Shown: positions 35,214 through 44,604, counted from the first letter of the stretch. The stretch: DNA of 59,693 nt from Leptospira biflexa (GCA_020721905.1 DYLU01000013.1:1-59693), one strand, 5' to 3'. Translations and numbers: made by a program. Notes: generated by a model not told the origin, from the letters alone.

Positions 35214-36284
35214 TTACCTGAAAATAAATTCAGCATAATCATGATGTTTTGTAGTTCTGCCTGTAAAAATAATCCCTAATGGTTTTGAAATCTCAAGAAT
35301 ATGATCAAAGACTTTTGCCGCTAAAGGACCCTCTAACACTTCAGGTTGTATAATTCCATCATTATATATCCCTTTGATGGCATAAATGTTCATCTTGACA
35401 ATTTTCCCATTTTCCGACAAGAACAGTGCACAGGCAATATTATCATTAATTCCTTCATGCATAGAGCCAAAAAGAAAATTTCCCAGTGAGTAGACAATCG
35501 GTTTATTTTTATATATTTCAATTCCCTGATACACATGTGGATGATGACCAATAACAGCATCTGCACCGGCATCAATGAGTGCATGGGCTATATCAATCTG
35601 TTCTGATGTAGGATAATAAAAATATTCACTTCCCCAGTGGATATTAATTATGACACTATCGCAGCAGCGGTACTTCTTAATATCCTTCCGGGTTTTCTTT
35701 AATTCAAAAAAATTAACCCCTGGGTTATTTTTTGCAATCATATCTCTGGAACACACCTGTGTATAGCATAACACAGCAATGCGTGTTGTTCCTAACCTAT
35801 GCATAACCGGCAGTGATGCTGTTGTTTCATTTTTCCCTGCTCCAGCATAGAGCACCCTTGCATCAGATAGAGAAGTCATTGTATCCAGTAATCCTGTATC
35901 GCCATAATCAAGCATATGATTATTTGCCAGTGTAACTGCTGTAATACCGGCTCTAGCCAGATTAAATGCATGTAAAGGTGAAGCTTTAAAAATATATTTT
36001 TGATATGTCATACTTGTTTTTTTTTGTGTCAATGGTGTTTCTAAATTTGCCATTACAAAATCAAAAGATTGAAAAAAAGGCTTAATTTTTTTTAATGGAT
36101 ATTCCATACCATAGCGCTCTATTGTGTCTTTAACTGCCCATTCAAACATCATATCGCCAATAAACAGCATGCTATAGCCGTAAGAAGTTGCTATAGACTG
36201 CTTGGGGATTCGTTCCTCAGGGGTACTACACCATAGTTCAAAAACGCAAAATATTACTACTATGAAGATAGCTGTCTTTTTCAA
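35214..36284 (-). CDS. CapA family protein (poly-gamma-glutamate capsule/metallophosphatase-like)
   Basis: A 356-residue exported protein; residues 1-19 form a signal ending at FELWCS, possibly a lipobox. The CapA metallophosphatase-like domain spans most of it: MLFIGDMMFEW, FVMANLETPLT, TLANNHMLDYGDTGLLDT, VIINIHWGSEYFYYPTSEQ and VIGHHPHVYQGIEIYKNKPIVYSLGNFLFG. CapA proteins take part in poly-gamma-glutamate export or cell-wall-associated hydrolysis. It is the last gene of a three-gene cluster (larE, glycosyltransferase, capA) with a 3-base gap. Confidence 0.9.
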   Translation of the reverse strand: MKKTAIFIVVIFCVFELWCSTPEERIPKQSIATSYGYSMLFIGDMMFEWAVKDTIERYGMEYPLKKIKPFFQSFDFVMANLETPLTQKKTSMTYQKYIFKASPLHAFNLARAGITAVTLANNHMLDYGDTGLLDTMTSLSDARVLYAGAGKNETTASLPVMHRLGTTRIAVLCYTQVCSRDMIAKNNPGVNFFELKKTRKDIKKYRCCDSVIINIHWGSEYFYYPTSEQIDIAHALIDAGADAVIGHHPHVYQGIEIYKNKPIVYSLGNFLFGSMHEGINDNIACALFLSENGKIVKMNIYAIKGIYNDGIIQPEVLEGPLAAKVFDHILEISKPLGIIFTGRTTKHHDYAEFIFR

Positions 36285-36287
36285 GGT

Positions 36288-36968
36288 TTAATGCCCTTTT
36301 GTATACGGGTAAAGGTGAAGCTCGCCTGTTATAAAATCTTTAAGGCCAGCTAGATTATCAATATCATCCAGATGAGATAGCAAGCCCTGCTCAGGATATA
36401 CACAATCAAATTCTTTTATTTTTAACCTGAAATGTGCAGCCTGTATCAGTATCTGCACAAGTGCAGCATCAGAAAATTCTGTTATTTCAAATAAATTGAC
36501 GTGTTTCATGGATATGCCTTTGAGCGGTGAAAAAGGGTCCACGATGTTCAGGCCTGCATGCCTATTGAAATACTGTACAATATCTTTATAGTGCTTTTTT
36601 TCATCAGGTGATTGTCCTGTAAATCTGTTCCCGGTAATGATATCAGCATCCTGGAAAAATGAAAGGTACCTGAAAACCGTGTCCCAATCAGTAAAAGCTT
36701 CCAGGGGCAGCATAAACAACGAACCCAATGAATAATCCTTTGCATATGCAAACGCACTCATAAGTGCCCCACCATAACCCAGAGACTCTTCATGCATCAC
36801 AAAATGAACATCCGCATCAGAAACAATTGATGGCGACTGGTCAAAAGAGCCATCATCAATAATAAGTGGCATGACATGGGCATACGGACAATGGCATATA
36901 GTGTCTAATGTGCGACGTAATAATTCCTCATTATTGCGGACAACAATTGCTGCCAGAACATCACTCAT
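36288..36968 (-). CDS. Glycosyltransferase family 2-like protein
   Basis: A 226-residue soluble protein with the GT-A opening (LAAIVVRNNEELLRRTLDTI), the nucleotide-binding IIDDGSFDQSPSI and the SLGYGGALMSAFAYAK helix typical of dolichol-phosphate-mannose-synthase-like enzymes. Where family members have a DxD metal site (DADGQ), this protein reads LPLEAFTDW, so donor metal binding may be lost or altered. It overlaps larE by 8 bases and precedes capA by 3, implying joint expression. Confidence 0.75.
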   Translation of the reverse strand: MSDVLAAIVVRNNEELLRRTLDTICHCPYAHVMPLIIDDGSFDQSPSIVSDADVHFVMHEESLGYGGALMSAFAYAKDYSLGSLFMLPLEAFTDWDTVFRYLSFFQDADIITGNRFTGQSPDEKKHYKDIVQYFNRHAGLNIVDPFSPLKGISMKHVNLFEITEFSDAALVQILIQAAHFRLKIKEFDCVYPEQGLLSHLDDIDNLAGLKDFITGELHLYPYTKGH

Positions 36969-37764
36969 GATCTAACATCCTGTTTAAATTCCCTGATGTG
37001 AATCCTTCCAAATCCATCGTAACATATAAAAATCCCAATTGCTTACAAAACGCAACGATTTTATTTCGTACATCAAGGTCAATGATTCTTTGCATATCCG
37101 GCATCATTACTTCGATGCGTGCCACGGGATAATGGTACCGTACCCGTACACCATCAAATCCTAATTGAATAATAAACTCCTCGGCCCTCCGTATAGTGTC
37201 AAGTACATCCTGAGTAATGCCTGTACCATAGGGGATGCGTGTGGCAAGGCACGAATTGGATGCCTTTGAATACGGTATATTGAAACGCTGTAATCCCAGT
37301 ATAATATCTTCTTTGGTAAAACCTGCTTCAAGAAGCGGGGAATGAATTCCTGACTCAACAAGTGCTTTTTTTCCCGGTCTGTAATCAGACGTATCCGACA
37401 CATTGCCAGCATCAACCACATTTTTGAAGCCACTTTGGGATGCATACTCCTGTATTTTTTTAAACACTATTTTTTTGCAATAATAACAACGGTCTTTGTT
37501 ATTGGTAACTATCTCCGCAGTCCCCAATACTGAAATATTAATCTCATGATAGGGGATATCATGTTCTCGTGCAAAGGTACGCCCCCGCTGAGTATCACCT
37601 GGAATGGTAAATTCGCTTATACAGTGAATAAGGCAAAAATCCATTGAAAAATGTTTGGAGATAGCTGCTAAAAATGTTGAATCATTGCCACCAGAATAGG
37701 CTATTGCATAGGGCTGGAGAGCCTGCAACTTTTTTTGCAATATGTCTATATTTTGATTTTTCAT
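36961..37764 (-). CDS. larE: ATP-dependent sacrificial sulfur transferase, LarE family
   Basis: A 267-residue PP-loop ATPase: SGGNDSTF at residues 24-31 adenylates the substrate; YYCKK (about residue 93) and NSCLATRIPYGTGIT (about 165-180) carry the cysteine that is sacrificed, in characterised LarE, to sulfurate the nickel-pincer cofactor. The C-terminal region (GFDGVRVRYHYPVARIE) is family-typical. No larB or larC is nearby and the partners are a glycosyltransferase and CapA, so the substrate may be something other than the lactate racemase cofactor. Confidence 0.85.
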   Translation of the reverse strand: MKNQNIDILQKKLQALQPYAIAYSGGNDSTFLAAISKHFSMDFCLIHCISEFTIPGDTQRGRTFAREHDIPYHEINISVLGTAEIVTNNKDRCYYCKKIVFKKIQEYASQSGFKNVVDAGNVSDTSDYRPGKKALVESGIHSPLLEAGFTKEDIILGLQRFNIPYSKASNSCLATRIPYGTGITQDVLDTIRRAEEFIIQLGFDGVRVRYHYPVARIEVMMPDMQRIIDLDVRNKIVAFCKQLGFLYVTMDLEGFTSGNLNRMLDHE

Positions 37765-37834
37765 GGCATTACGATTACAAGTGTAACTGAATTATGTATA
37801 ACGATTGTAGCACGGTATCAAAAAAACTAAAATT

Positions 37835-39388
37835 TTAAAACCACGCTGCTGCTCCAAATTCCCCTGCAGTTTGTTTTTGGGGATGTAGCTGCGATATAAA
37901 TCTGGCTGACAGCTTACAAAATGTATTACTGAAACGCAAGCGTGCAACAATAAAAAATGAAGATATGGCGATAGTTTCCGAAATAATATTTGTTTGCGGA
38001 AGCGGGAGCATAGCTACATATATTTTTTCGCCATCAGTATGAGCATAGACTGTTCCAAAATCATTTTGCAGATTGCCAACCTTTATTCCAATACCTGATG
38101 CAATATACCATGCACCCGTAGTATTCCCCTGATACAACCCACATCTAATATGAAGTGATGAGTTTTTTGTTATCCCCCATACAACACCCTCCTGGTACCG
38201 TGATGCCTTTTCTTCCCCATCTTTATAAAACTGTGCATAGCGGTAATCCGATTTAACAGAAAAATTTTTGTTTTTATATACTATACGCAAAGTATTAATT
38301 CGCTTATGTGGATATTCGGTATAATATGCAGAGGGCAGGAGGTTTTTCTGGTCTGTATATATCCATGAACATGTAAACCATTTTACGGGTTTAACGCTAA
38401 CAAAATAATAATAAATATCTCGTGGGGAATTTCCACCAAATGTATTGCCAAAAGGGGCAAAAAAGTTTTCATCCAACTTTTGTACAATACTGCTGATTTT
38501 ATATTTTTTGTCTTTAACTATAAATCCACAATAATATGCCTTATAATATCTCTTTCCTGCATTACCTTCATCTTTTATCAAAACATTTGAAACGGCATAT
38601 TCCGAAAAAAGTGATATAATACTGTCCTGATAGTGTGCATACAGACTATACCCTCCAAATGATTCAGTTGCATAATTATCCTGTGCATTTGTATTGAATA
38701 ACAGTTGCGCATTAGTATAATATACATGTGTTGTATAATAACACCCCTGTAAAGTTACATGCTCAGCAGGATTAACTGTTGCATGCACAAACGATGTAAT
38801 AATCTGTACTGGTTCAGTATACTGCCCTTCTCTTTTAAAGTGTGATAGTAAGCCCTGGATGCTGTAGGGATATATTCCGTTTTGTGCATCAGTAGATGTA
38901 ATATAACATTCCTTATATGAAACTCCTGCATCCAGCTTAATGGCAGATAAACTTCGTGCATCAAATAAAGATAAAACTGCCCCATACATAGCATACTGGG
39001 GATTGCCACTTTTACACAATGATATAAATGTATCATTTTTCTGAACATGTATGGAATAAGGATCCGGGTTATACACTGAAGCTTTCCCCAATAACAAACC
39101 TGTAGCATTGTGAATATAATAATAGCCGCCTGCAATTGCAGCATAGTCACCCTGACTTGCAAATGACCATGTGGCATATGTTGCACCATGTGACTGTACA
39201 ACAGTTGCATTAACTTCTGTAGTGTCTGTTGCTATTGTTGCGCCGGTGCGCAGGTAATGTTCTTTTTTCATACTGTAATCTAAAGCATCCTGCCTGTATT
39301 CAAGAGATATACTCTGTAAGGCCATTGCCTGTACCTGCACAACTATAACAAGATACACACATAAACATAGTATCACTGTATTTTGCAT
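37835..39388 (-). CDS. Large outer-membrane barrel-like protein
   Basis: A 517-residue exported protein (signal peptide to about residue 22, VVQVQAMA). The body consists of many short amphipathic strands rich in Tyr, Ser, Thr and Asn (YAAIAGGYYYIHNATGLLLG, VYYTNAQLLFNTNAQ), with frequent beta-turn spacing, and ends AAAWF, a C-terminal phenylalanine as in BAM substrates. It overlaps the preceding HhH-barrel gene by 16 bases and is the third gene of the lamin-tail operon. No family is recognised; the extended length would suit a barrel of 16 or more strands. Confidence 0.6.
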   Translation of the reverse strand: MQNTVILCLCVYLVIVVQVQAMALQSISLEYRQDALDYSMKKEHYLRTGATIATDTTEVNATVVQSHGATYATWSFASQGDYAAIAGGYYYIHNATGLLLGKASVYNPDPYSIHVQKNDTFISLCKSGNPQYAMYGAVLSLFDARSLSAIKLDAGVSYKECYITSTDAQNGIYPYSIQGLLSHFKREGQYTEPVQIITSFVHATVNPAEHVTLQGCYYTTHVYYTNAQLLFNTNAQDNYATESFGGYSLYAHYQDSIISLFSEYAVSNVLIKDEGNAGKRYYKAYYCGFIVKDKKYKISSIVQKLDENFFAPFGNTFGGNSPRDIYYYFVSVKPVKWFTCSWIYTDQKNLLPSAYYTEYPHKRINTLRIVYKNKNFSVKSDYRYAQFYKDGEEKASRYQEGVVWGITKNSSLHIRCGLYQGNTTGAWYIASGIGIKVGNLQNDFGTVYAHTDGEKIYVAMLPLPQTNIISETIAISSFFIVARLRFSNTFCKLSARFISQLHPQKQTAGEFGAAAWF

Positions 39389-40614
39389 GCTGTTTTAACT
39401 CTCTTTTGTTGAGAAGAAGGTAAACTTTTAAACAACGGTGACTGCAATATACCTTTTTTTCCGGATTTCTGATATTCCTCAGCTAAAGATATGGCAATAT
39501 ATGCCGGTATTTCAGCATCAATCATGGACTGAAAAAGTATTTTTATTCGTCTGTTTTTTTCTTCGTATGAAATGTAATTATTTTTCTTTTTTGAAGATTG
39601 CTTTTCATTGTGGTGTACCCCGCTTATTTCCTCTTCATCGTAATTGTACGTATACTGCCGTAAATCACGAACCTGTTCTGTTGTTAAACCCAATTGATAC
39701 AATGACTTAATAGTGACATTGCCAAACATTGACCGGTACTTGATAATACGCTGACACAATACATCCGACACTACATTGAGCTCTATTAATTCTTCTGCAG
39801 TACATACTTGTATGTCTAATTTGGGTTTTTCTTTCTTAATTGATGTATCTGCCACTACATATGTAAACCCTGCATATGAATATACCATTCCAAAACTATG
39901 GGTATTACCCAAAAAGGTGTGATGGCTCATTTCATACCGTAGTAAAAAAGAACCCCAAAGTATAGTAATCCCTGCAGATGACAGGTTTAACTCTTTGCTA
40001 TAGCTAATATCAACCGCACAGTATCGTGTGATATAGCCGTTAATTTTAAAAATCTGTGAGATATACTCACTATACTGTAATTCATATTCAATCCCACATC
40101 CGGGAAAAATATCTGTACGTACCAGTAACATTGATTCAGAAGGAATATACCCATCAGTATGAAAATTCCTGATATTGTTCTGCATAACAAAAAGGCTTAC
40201 GCGATCAAAAGGTTTGATAATGCAATACACCCCATAATCATACAAGTTTTGTGTATGAGTATACTTTTCTGTATGGATTGAAAGAATATAATCATGGAAT
40301 TCCACGCCAAAGCTTATCCACTGAGCTATCGCCCAACCTGCACCAACACTAACCGTATCCTCACGATATTCAGGTATTCCAAAGTACTGCCATTGTAATC
40401 CCGCTGAATAACCATTTATAACAGAATTGATAAATGAAGTTGTTCTGTATAAGTCCGGATATCCAAAAGGATTTGCATACGTTACTCCAGAGATGAGTGG
40501 TGAAGGGTTTGCCTGATATGCCGGAGCTATCGCCCATACACCAAGTGCCAGCGGTTGAGCCGTTTCAAACGCCTGTAACATCAGCAGTACTGAAACAAGC
40601 AGCGTAGCCATCAC
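39373..40614 (-). CDS. Barrel-like exported protein with a helix-hairpin-helix (ComEA-like) domain
   Basis: A 413-residue protein: signal peptide (VSVLLMLQAFETAQ), a beta-rich region to about residue 265 (TTSFINSVINGYSAGLQWQY, ISFGVEFHDYILSIH) and then a helix-hairpin-helix motif at about 275-330 (QVCTAEELIELNVVSDVLCQRIIKYR, SLYQLGLTTEQVRDL) of the kind found in the DNA-binding protein ComEA. The C-terminal 90 residues are very basic and partly helical (KQSSKKKNNYISYEEKNRRIK). Surface or periplasmic DNA binding is suggested. It overlaps both neighbours (4 bases with the lamin-tail gene, 16 with the barrel gene). Confidence 0.7.
   Translation of the reverse strand: MMATLLVSVLLMLQAFETAQPLALGVWAIAPAYQANPSPLISGVTYANPFGYPDLYRTTSFINSVINGYSAGLQWQYFGIPEYREDTVSVGAGWAIAQWISFGVEFHDYILSIHTEKYTHTQNLYDYGVYCIIKPFDRVSLFVMQNNIRNFHTDGYIPSESMLLVRTDIFPGCGIEYELQYSEYISQIFKINGYITRYCAVDISYSKELNLSSAGITILWGSFLLRYEMSHHTFLGNTHSFGMVYSYAGFTYVVADTSIKKEKPKLDIQVCTAEELIELNVVSDVLCQRIIKYRSMFGNVTIKSLYQLGLTTEQVRDLRQYTYNYDEEEISGVHHNEKQSSKKKNNYISYEEKNRRIKILFQSMIDAEIPAYIAISLAEEYQKSGKKGILQSPLFKSLPSSQQKRVKTACKIQ
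40323..40335 (+). repeat. Recurring motif GAGCTATCGCCCA (copy 1)
   Basis: Thirteen bases identical to the first thirteen of the other three copies. It lies inside the HhH-barrel gene. Confidence 0.45.
40524..40539 (+). repeat. Recurring motif GAGCTATCGCCCATAC (copy 2)
   Basis: Sixteen bases identical to the copies at 53360 and 54911, same orientation. It lies inside the HhH-barrel gene, 200 bases from copy 1 and read antisense to it, so protein-level conservation with the other copies is not the cause. Confidence 0.5.
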
Positions 40615-41579
40615 TCAACCACAATGCAGTAAAATTTTACGCATTGCCGGTTTTGACTATCCTGTGCCTCAATGGTTCCTAAATACAAACCGCAACGCAT
40701 TTTTTTTATGTGACGTATCCAATCGATAGTACAAAACCCCGGTGATGCCGAAAGAAGCCCGCTTTCATACATTTTATATCCCCGTGAGGAAAACAGCCGC
40801 ACCCTGAGCGTGCAAGGCTTTAGTATAAAAATTTTACATTGTTCGATAGCTCCTTTAGTGAGAACAACCTTCCTGTTTATTTTGATAAATGTATCCTGAG
40901 AATGGTTCATTGGCAGTATATTGGGATGCCCGGATGTCAGATATGGTGTTATAACAAAATCATCTAATGAATTTGAATCCGATGCTGCTTTCCGGATAAT
41001 ACTCTGATATTCCTGAAGGCCATTTTTTCCTATATCAACCATGCAGCTTTCAGATTCTGTGCCCAACCAATGTCCATTCTGTATTGCTGCTGTAACATAT
41101 TCTAAAATTGATTGATTGAGCGTTCCATCTCTGTTTGAATATGCAATAAAATCAATGATACCTCCATTTGAGGGGTCATCATCCGTATCAATGGCAACAA
41201 CACAGTCAGTATTCCACAGGCTGTTTATATAATTGTTGCAATACACATCGAGCACACTATTGCCATTGGTATCCCCGGTTGCATCACATTCATCAGGAGT
41301 TATAGCGTCTGTCAGGTGTACAACAACAAACCTATCATCCCATGGTGTTTCAGCCCTGTCATAGCTATAGATGGTAACCGTACTTTGTGATAGTCTTTCA
41401 TTAGTACCATAATACATGGTAACATACAGTGAAGAAATATCCATGGATAATGGTTGATCCGAATAAAGAAAAAGCTCAACCCAATCGCTTTGTGATACAT
41501 TGCATGCAATTTCATTAATCATTAATTGTGCATACAGTAATGATGGTGTAAAAATATAGAATAATAGTATCCAGCGCAT
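40611..41579 (-). CDS. Secreted lamin-tail-domain-like protein
   Basis: A 322-residue exported protein (signal peptide to about residue 17, LLYAQ). Residues about 18-130 read LMINEIACNVSQSDWVELF and DDRFVVVHLTD, the pattern of the lamin-tail (LTD) domain found in secreted bacterial nucleases and adhesins. The DTNGNSVLD and DTDDDPSN loops look like calcium sites. The last 70 residues (LRVRLFSSRGYKMYESG, MRCGLYLGTIEA) resemble an Ig-like C-terminal sorting domain. It heads a three-gene overlapping operon with the HhH-barrel and second barrel genes. Confidence 0.7.
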   Translation of the reverse strand: MRWILLFYIFTPSLLYAQLMINEIACNVSQSDWVELFLYSDQPLSMDISSLYVTMYYGTNERLSQSTVTIYSYDRAETPWDDRFVVVHLTDAITPDECDATGDTNGNSVLDVYCNNYINSLWNTDCVVAIDTDDDPSNGGIIDFIAYSNRDGTLNQSILEYVTAAIQNGHWLGTESESCMVDIGKNGLQEYQSIIRKAASDSNSLDDFVITPYLTSGHPNILPMNHSQDTFIKINRKVVLTKGAIEQCKIFILKPCTLRVRLFSSRGYKMYESGLLSASPGFCTIDWIRHIKKMRCGLYLGTIEAQDSQNRQCVKFYCIVVE

Positions 41580-41740
41580 AACTATCTCCTTGTTTGCCTT
41601 TTATGTATCAATACGCTGGAAGCAGAAAAAATTTAAAAGATAGTGTAAAAATTTTTTATTTTTTAAAAATTTTTTTTGAATAATAAAAAAATCATAATTA
41701 ATTGCTTGACCAATTTCATTTTGCAGCAAATATATTTGCC

Positions 41741-42373
41741 ATGGTTAAGCTTGATAATCCATATGCAAAGCACCGACCATCATGGAAAATATTTATTCCC
41801 ATACTATTGCTTTACCCATTACTAAGATGGGTTATACATTATTCCTATTTTTCTTTCCTCTATCAGTACAGTATTGCTCTCCTTATTTTGATCATCATAG
41901 CTCAATATTTAGATGAACGATTATTTACTAAAGATCGTATTTTTTCTTTTGACTTCCCTTTTGAAAAAAAAATATTTTACCTTTTTGTCATGATTATTGT
42001 CCTTATCCCAATTCGCAATATAGCTATGCAATTTACTAAAGCACCTCAACTGCTGAATTTTTACCAGGGTAATATTAAAGCTATAGAATCAATGCTTATT
42101 ATGGTTGCAATTATAGCCCCCTGTGAGGAACTTTTTTTCAGAGGTTTTGCCCAGTATAACCTTTCTTTTTTCTTTGGAAAGTATGGAGGGATAATTTTAG
42201 CCGCCCTGTTATACAGTATAACAGGCATAGCCGCACATTCAATCTATTTAGCAGCATTATTTTTTATTATTGGAACAATAATAGGTCTTATTTATAGCAG
42301 GATTCAATCACTGGTACAGGCCACTTTGCTACATATAATAACAATTATTTTTATGTACCTGTTCCCCTTTTAA
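41741..42373 (+). CDS. CPBP (Abi) family intramembrane metalloprotease
   Basis: About 210 residues with six or more hydrophobic helices. The CPBP active site is present: EELFFRG (EExxxR motif, about residue 130), a histidine in ITGIAAHSIY and a third in TLLHIITII. Such enzymes are type II CAAX-prenyl-endopeptidase-like proteases. The ATG at 41741 is taken as start, since the frame opens earlier only with TTG and no ribosome binding site is seen for either. The 150 AT-rich bases upstream hold no gene. Confidence 0.8.
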   Translation: MVKLDNPYAKHRPSWKIFIPILLLYPLLRWVIHYSYFSFLYQYSIALLILIIIAQYLDERLFTKDRIFSFDFPFEKKIFYLFVMIIVLIPIRNIAMQFTKAPQLLNFYQGNIKAIESMLIMVAIIAPCEELFFRGFAQYNLSFFFGKYGGIILAALLYSITGIAAHSIYLAALFFIIGTIIGLIYSRIQSLVQATLLHIITIIFMYLFPF

Positions 42374-42408
42374 TTATCAATCTTTAAACGCTCTTCCCAG
42401 ACTGATTT

Positions 42409-42516
42409 TCAGTTATGGTTGATATCGTATTTATCTGGTTTACTTTCAATTCTTGGCAAAATAAACAGAACCAAAAGTGAAGAAATCACCATTATCAAAA
42501 CAAATACTGAATACAT
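42409..42516 (-). CDS. Possible 35-residue single-helix membrane protein
   Basis: ATG 42516 to TGA 42409: MYSVFVLIMVISSLLVLFIL followed by the charged tail PRIESKPDKYDINHN. One clear membrane helix with a polar C-terminus, and GAGG about eight bases upstream. It lies 126 bases downstream of the aldolase gene on the same strand. Too short to identify; tiny membrane subunits often look like this. Confidence 0.4.
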   Translation of the reverse strand: MYSVFVLIMVISSLLVLFILPRIESKPDKYDINHN

Positions 42517-42641
42517 AGAAAAACCTCATAAAACTAGTAGCAATTTAAGTAATATCAATTGGGGAAGGATATCGTAAGAAAGAGTGATTTTAGTCAAGTT
42601 TTTTTACAAAATATTTTTTAATCTGACATTTTTGTGTAATA

Positions 42642-43394
42642 TCACACTACAGCCAGTCTGTCAGATGTAACGGCAATCCTCTTCTGGTATATATGACACT
42701 TAGAGGGTTCAACATTAGAAAAAGCTCTATACAAATCCAGTTCAAATTCAAGTCCCAGTTGTATGGATTTTGCAATATTCTCAGCTTTTTTACAATCAAA
42801 AACAAGATGGCGTGTATTTATCCTATCCGGTTGAATAATCTTTTGAACCACTTCAGCATTAGAAGGATTTACCTGACCTCCCACCGATGTTACCTTACCA
42901 GATACTTTTGCAGCTTTAACAATATTTGCAGTAGCATATAACACATCATCATCATCTACTCTCTTTTTCATTGACTGCGACAGGTCACTTCGCCCAACAG
43001 TAACTTGATTAATATATGAAAAATACGGATTTGTATATATAGCTGAAAGTTTATGATACGCAGTAATTGTTTCAATATTTATTGCCAGATAGGGCAGTGT
43101 TGATTCTTTATATATATCCAGAACAGCTGTAATAAAATTTTCTAATGCATACTCTGACTCAATCATTGGAGCCAGGATACCATCAATGGCTATCGATTGA
43201 CAATATCTGATGTCATTTCTGGCTTCAGGACCACCAATTTTTACAATAACGGGAAGATTAATAGCTATCTGTTTTAAAAAGAGCAGCTCATCATACGTCA
43301 TATCTTCGACTTCTGTGCCACCTTTGAGTGCAACCAATCCATATATATGCATGAGATCGTCTAATTTTGCCTCTAAGTTTTCAATTAATCTCAT
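42642..43394 (-). CDS. HpcH/HpaI aldolase/citrate lyase family protein
   Basis: A 250-residue TIM-barrel enzyme. The family's metal and substrate residues are visible: an Arg/Glu stretch near GGPEARNDIRYCQ, APMIESEYALENF, the metal-binding Glu in AINIETITAYH and the Asp in VGRSDLSQSM. Members cleave or form C-C bonds next to a carboxylate (citrate lyase beta, malyl-CoA lyase). The substrate is unknown. No pathway partners are adjacent. Confidence 0.8.
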   Translation of the reverse strand: MRLIENLEAKLDDLMHIYGLVALKGGTEVEDMTYDELLFLKQIAINLPVIVKIGGPEARNDIRYCQSIAIDGILAPMIESEYALENFITAVLDIYKESTLPYLAINIETITAYHKLSAIYTNPYFSYINQVTVGRSDLSQSMKKRVDDDDVLYATANIVKAAKVSGKVTSVGGQVNPSNAEVVQKIIQPDRINTRHLVFDCKKAENIAKSIQLGLEFELDLYRAFSNVEPSKCHIYQKRIAVTSDRLAVV

Positions 43395-43759
43395 AGTAAA
43401 TGTTCCTTTCTATTTTAATGTACTTTATACTCCTATACGATTAATCGGCATTTCCAGAAAAATGATAAAATAAATTAAGTCTACTATCTTGTCATAGTCG
43501 GCTGGAAGGTACACTTTGTCATGTATTGTTCACTACACTATATACTGTAATTGAAGTGGAAAAAACGTAATTGTTGGTAAAAATTTATTTTATTTGACAA
43601 TTATTACGCTATACTTACTTTGACTGGAATGTTGGTATCCTCTTAATTACTTCGTTTTTCCTTCCTTATCTATTGGCAAGTTAAAACAGTACATGCAGGA
43701 TGTTCAACGGTAACAGGTATAGTCTCCTGTTATAACAAATTATTATGGAGTGTCATACA
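43395..43759. other. Upstream region and long leader of the cold-shock gene
   Basis: 365 bases without a gene. It contains two promoter-like sequences (43516-43544 and a TTGACA at 43594) and otherwise AT-rich untranslated sequence. A leader of about 200 bases is in keeping with cold-shock genes. Confidence 0.45.
43516..43544 (+). promoter_or_regulatory. Promoter candidate of the cold-shock gene
   Basis: TTGTCA at 43516-43521 and TATATA at 43539-43544, 17 bases apart. Transcription from here gives a 5' untranslated region of about 210 bases. Confidence 0.5.
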
Positions 43760-43963
43760 ATGGCAAAAGGTACAGTAAAATGGTTCAATGAAAGCAAAGG
43801 TTATGGCTTTCTATCACAGGATGATGGGAAAGATGTTTTTGTACATCATTCAGGGATTGCTGGTGACGGGTTCAAAACGCTTTTCGAAGGTGATCGAGTA
43901 GAATTCTCTATTGAACAGAGTGAAAAAGGACCACGGGCTGTTTCAGTACGAACCATTCGATAA
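43760..43963 (+). CDS. Cold-shock domain protein
   Basis: A 67-residue nucleic-acid chaperone starting at ATG 43760 (GGAG nine bases upstream). RNP1 is KGYGFLS and RNP2 is DVFVHHSGI, and the sequence starts with the standard [14 protein letters not shown]. It binds single-stranded RNA and DNA and melts RNA structure. Expression is likely controlled through its long leader. Followed by a strong terminator. Confidence 0.97.
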   Translation: MAKGTVKWFNESKGYGFLSQDDGKDVFVHHSGIAGDGFKTLFEGDRVEFSIEQSEKGPRAVSVRTIR

Positions 43964-44017
43964 ATACAACATCTGTAAGTTTAAAAACTTATTATATACT
44001 AACACGTTGTATTTGGC

Positions 44018-44047
44018 AAAAAACCCGATTAATAATCGGGTTTTTTT
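44018..44047. terminator. Bidirectional intrinsic terminator
   Basis: AAAACCCGATT and AATCGGGTTTT are separated by three bases and followed by a T-run; the reverse strand has the matching T-run. It serves the cold-shock gene and the convergent DUF2784 gene, whose stop codon falls inside the stem. Confidence 0.88.
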
Positions 44048-44448
44048 ATTTCACCAGGAATGTTATATTTTTTAGCATTGCGATAATCACGTATATTTAA
44101 TACCGTTGAAATCAATAAACTCACGAAATAAATTGTTACCACAAAAAAATCTGTAATATGTGCATCTGATATGTAACCTGTTATTTCATAAACTAAAAAC
44201 TGAATATACGAATTAAAAGGTACTGGTTTCCCTAACATTTTTCGTACCTGCCAGTGCCAGTCTGTACAAAAGCAGTATCCCCACCCATACCATATACCCA
44301 AAAAAAACCAGGAAAACCCAGTCACCAACATAGTGAAAAAATGGATTTTTCTCATTTTTACAGAAATCCAGCCAACCATATTAAAAAATGTTATGATAGA
44401 GTGAAATACCAGAAAAAATATATCAAGAATTTTATACAGTATCAGCAT
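44029..44448 (-). CDS. DUF2784 family membrane protein
   Basis: A 139-residue protein with four hydrophobic helices. The conserved family core is visible: FNMVGWISV, SWFFLGIWYGWGYCFCTDWHWQVR around residues 45-70, and NSYIQFLVYEITGY. The family's role is unknown. The C-terminal stop is inside the terminator shared with the cold-shock gene. Confidence 0.8.
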   Translation of the reverse strand: MLILYKILDIFFLVFHSIITFFNMVGWISVKMRKIHFFTMLVTGFSWFFLGIWYGWGYCFCTDWHWQVRKMLGKPVPFNSYIQFLVYEITGYISDAHITDFFVVTIYFVSLLISTVLNIRDYRNAKKYNIPGEIKKPDY

Positions 44449-44604
44449 GGTAAATATATATTTATGATATTATAAAAAAATTTAGAATCACCATATATAA
44501 TACTTAATTTAAAAAATATTTCAAGCACAAAGAAGCGTATCCTGTCATGTTGAAAACAGTGGTAGTTATATTATTTACATTGTTATTCATACCTGTATGT
44601 TTAG

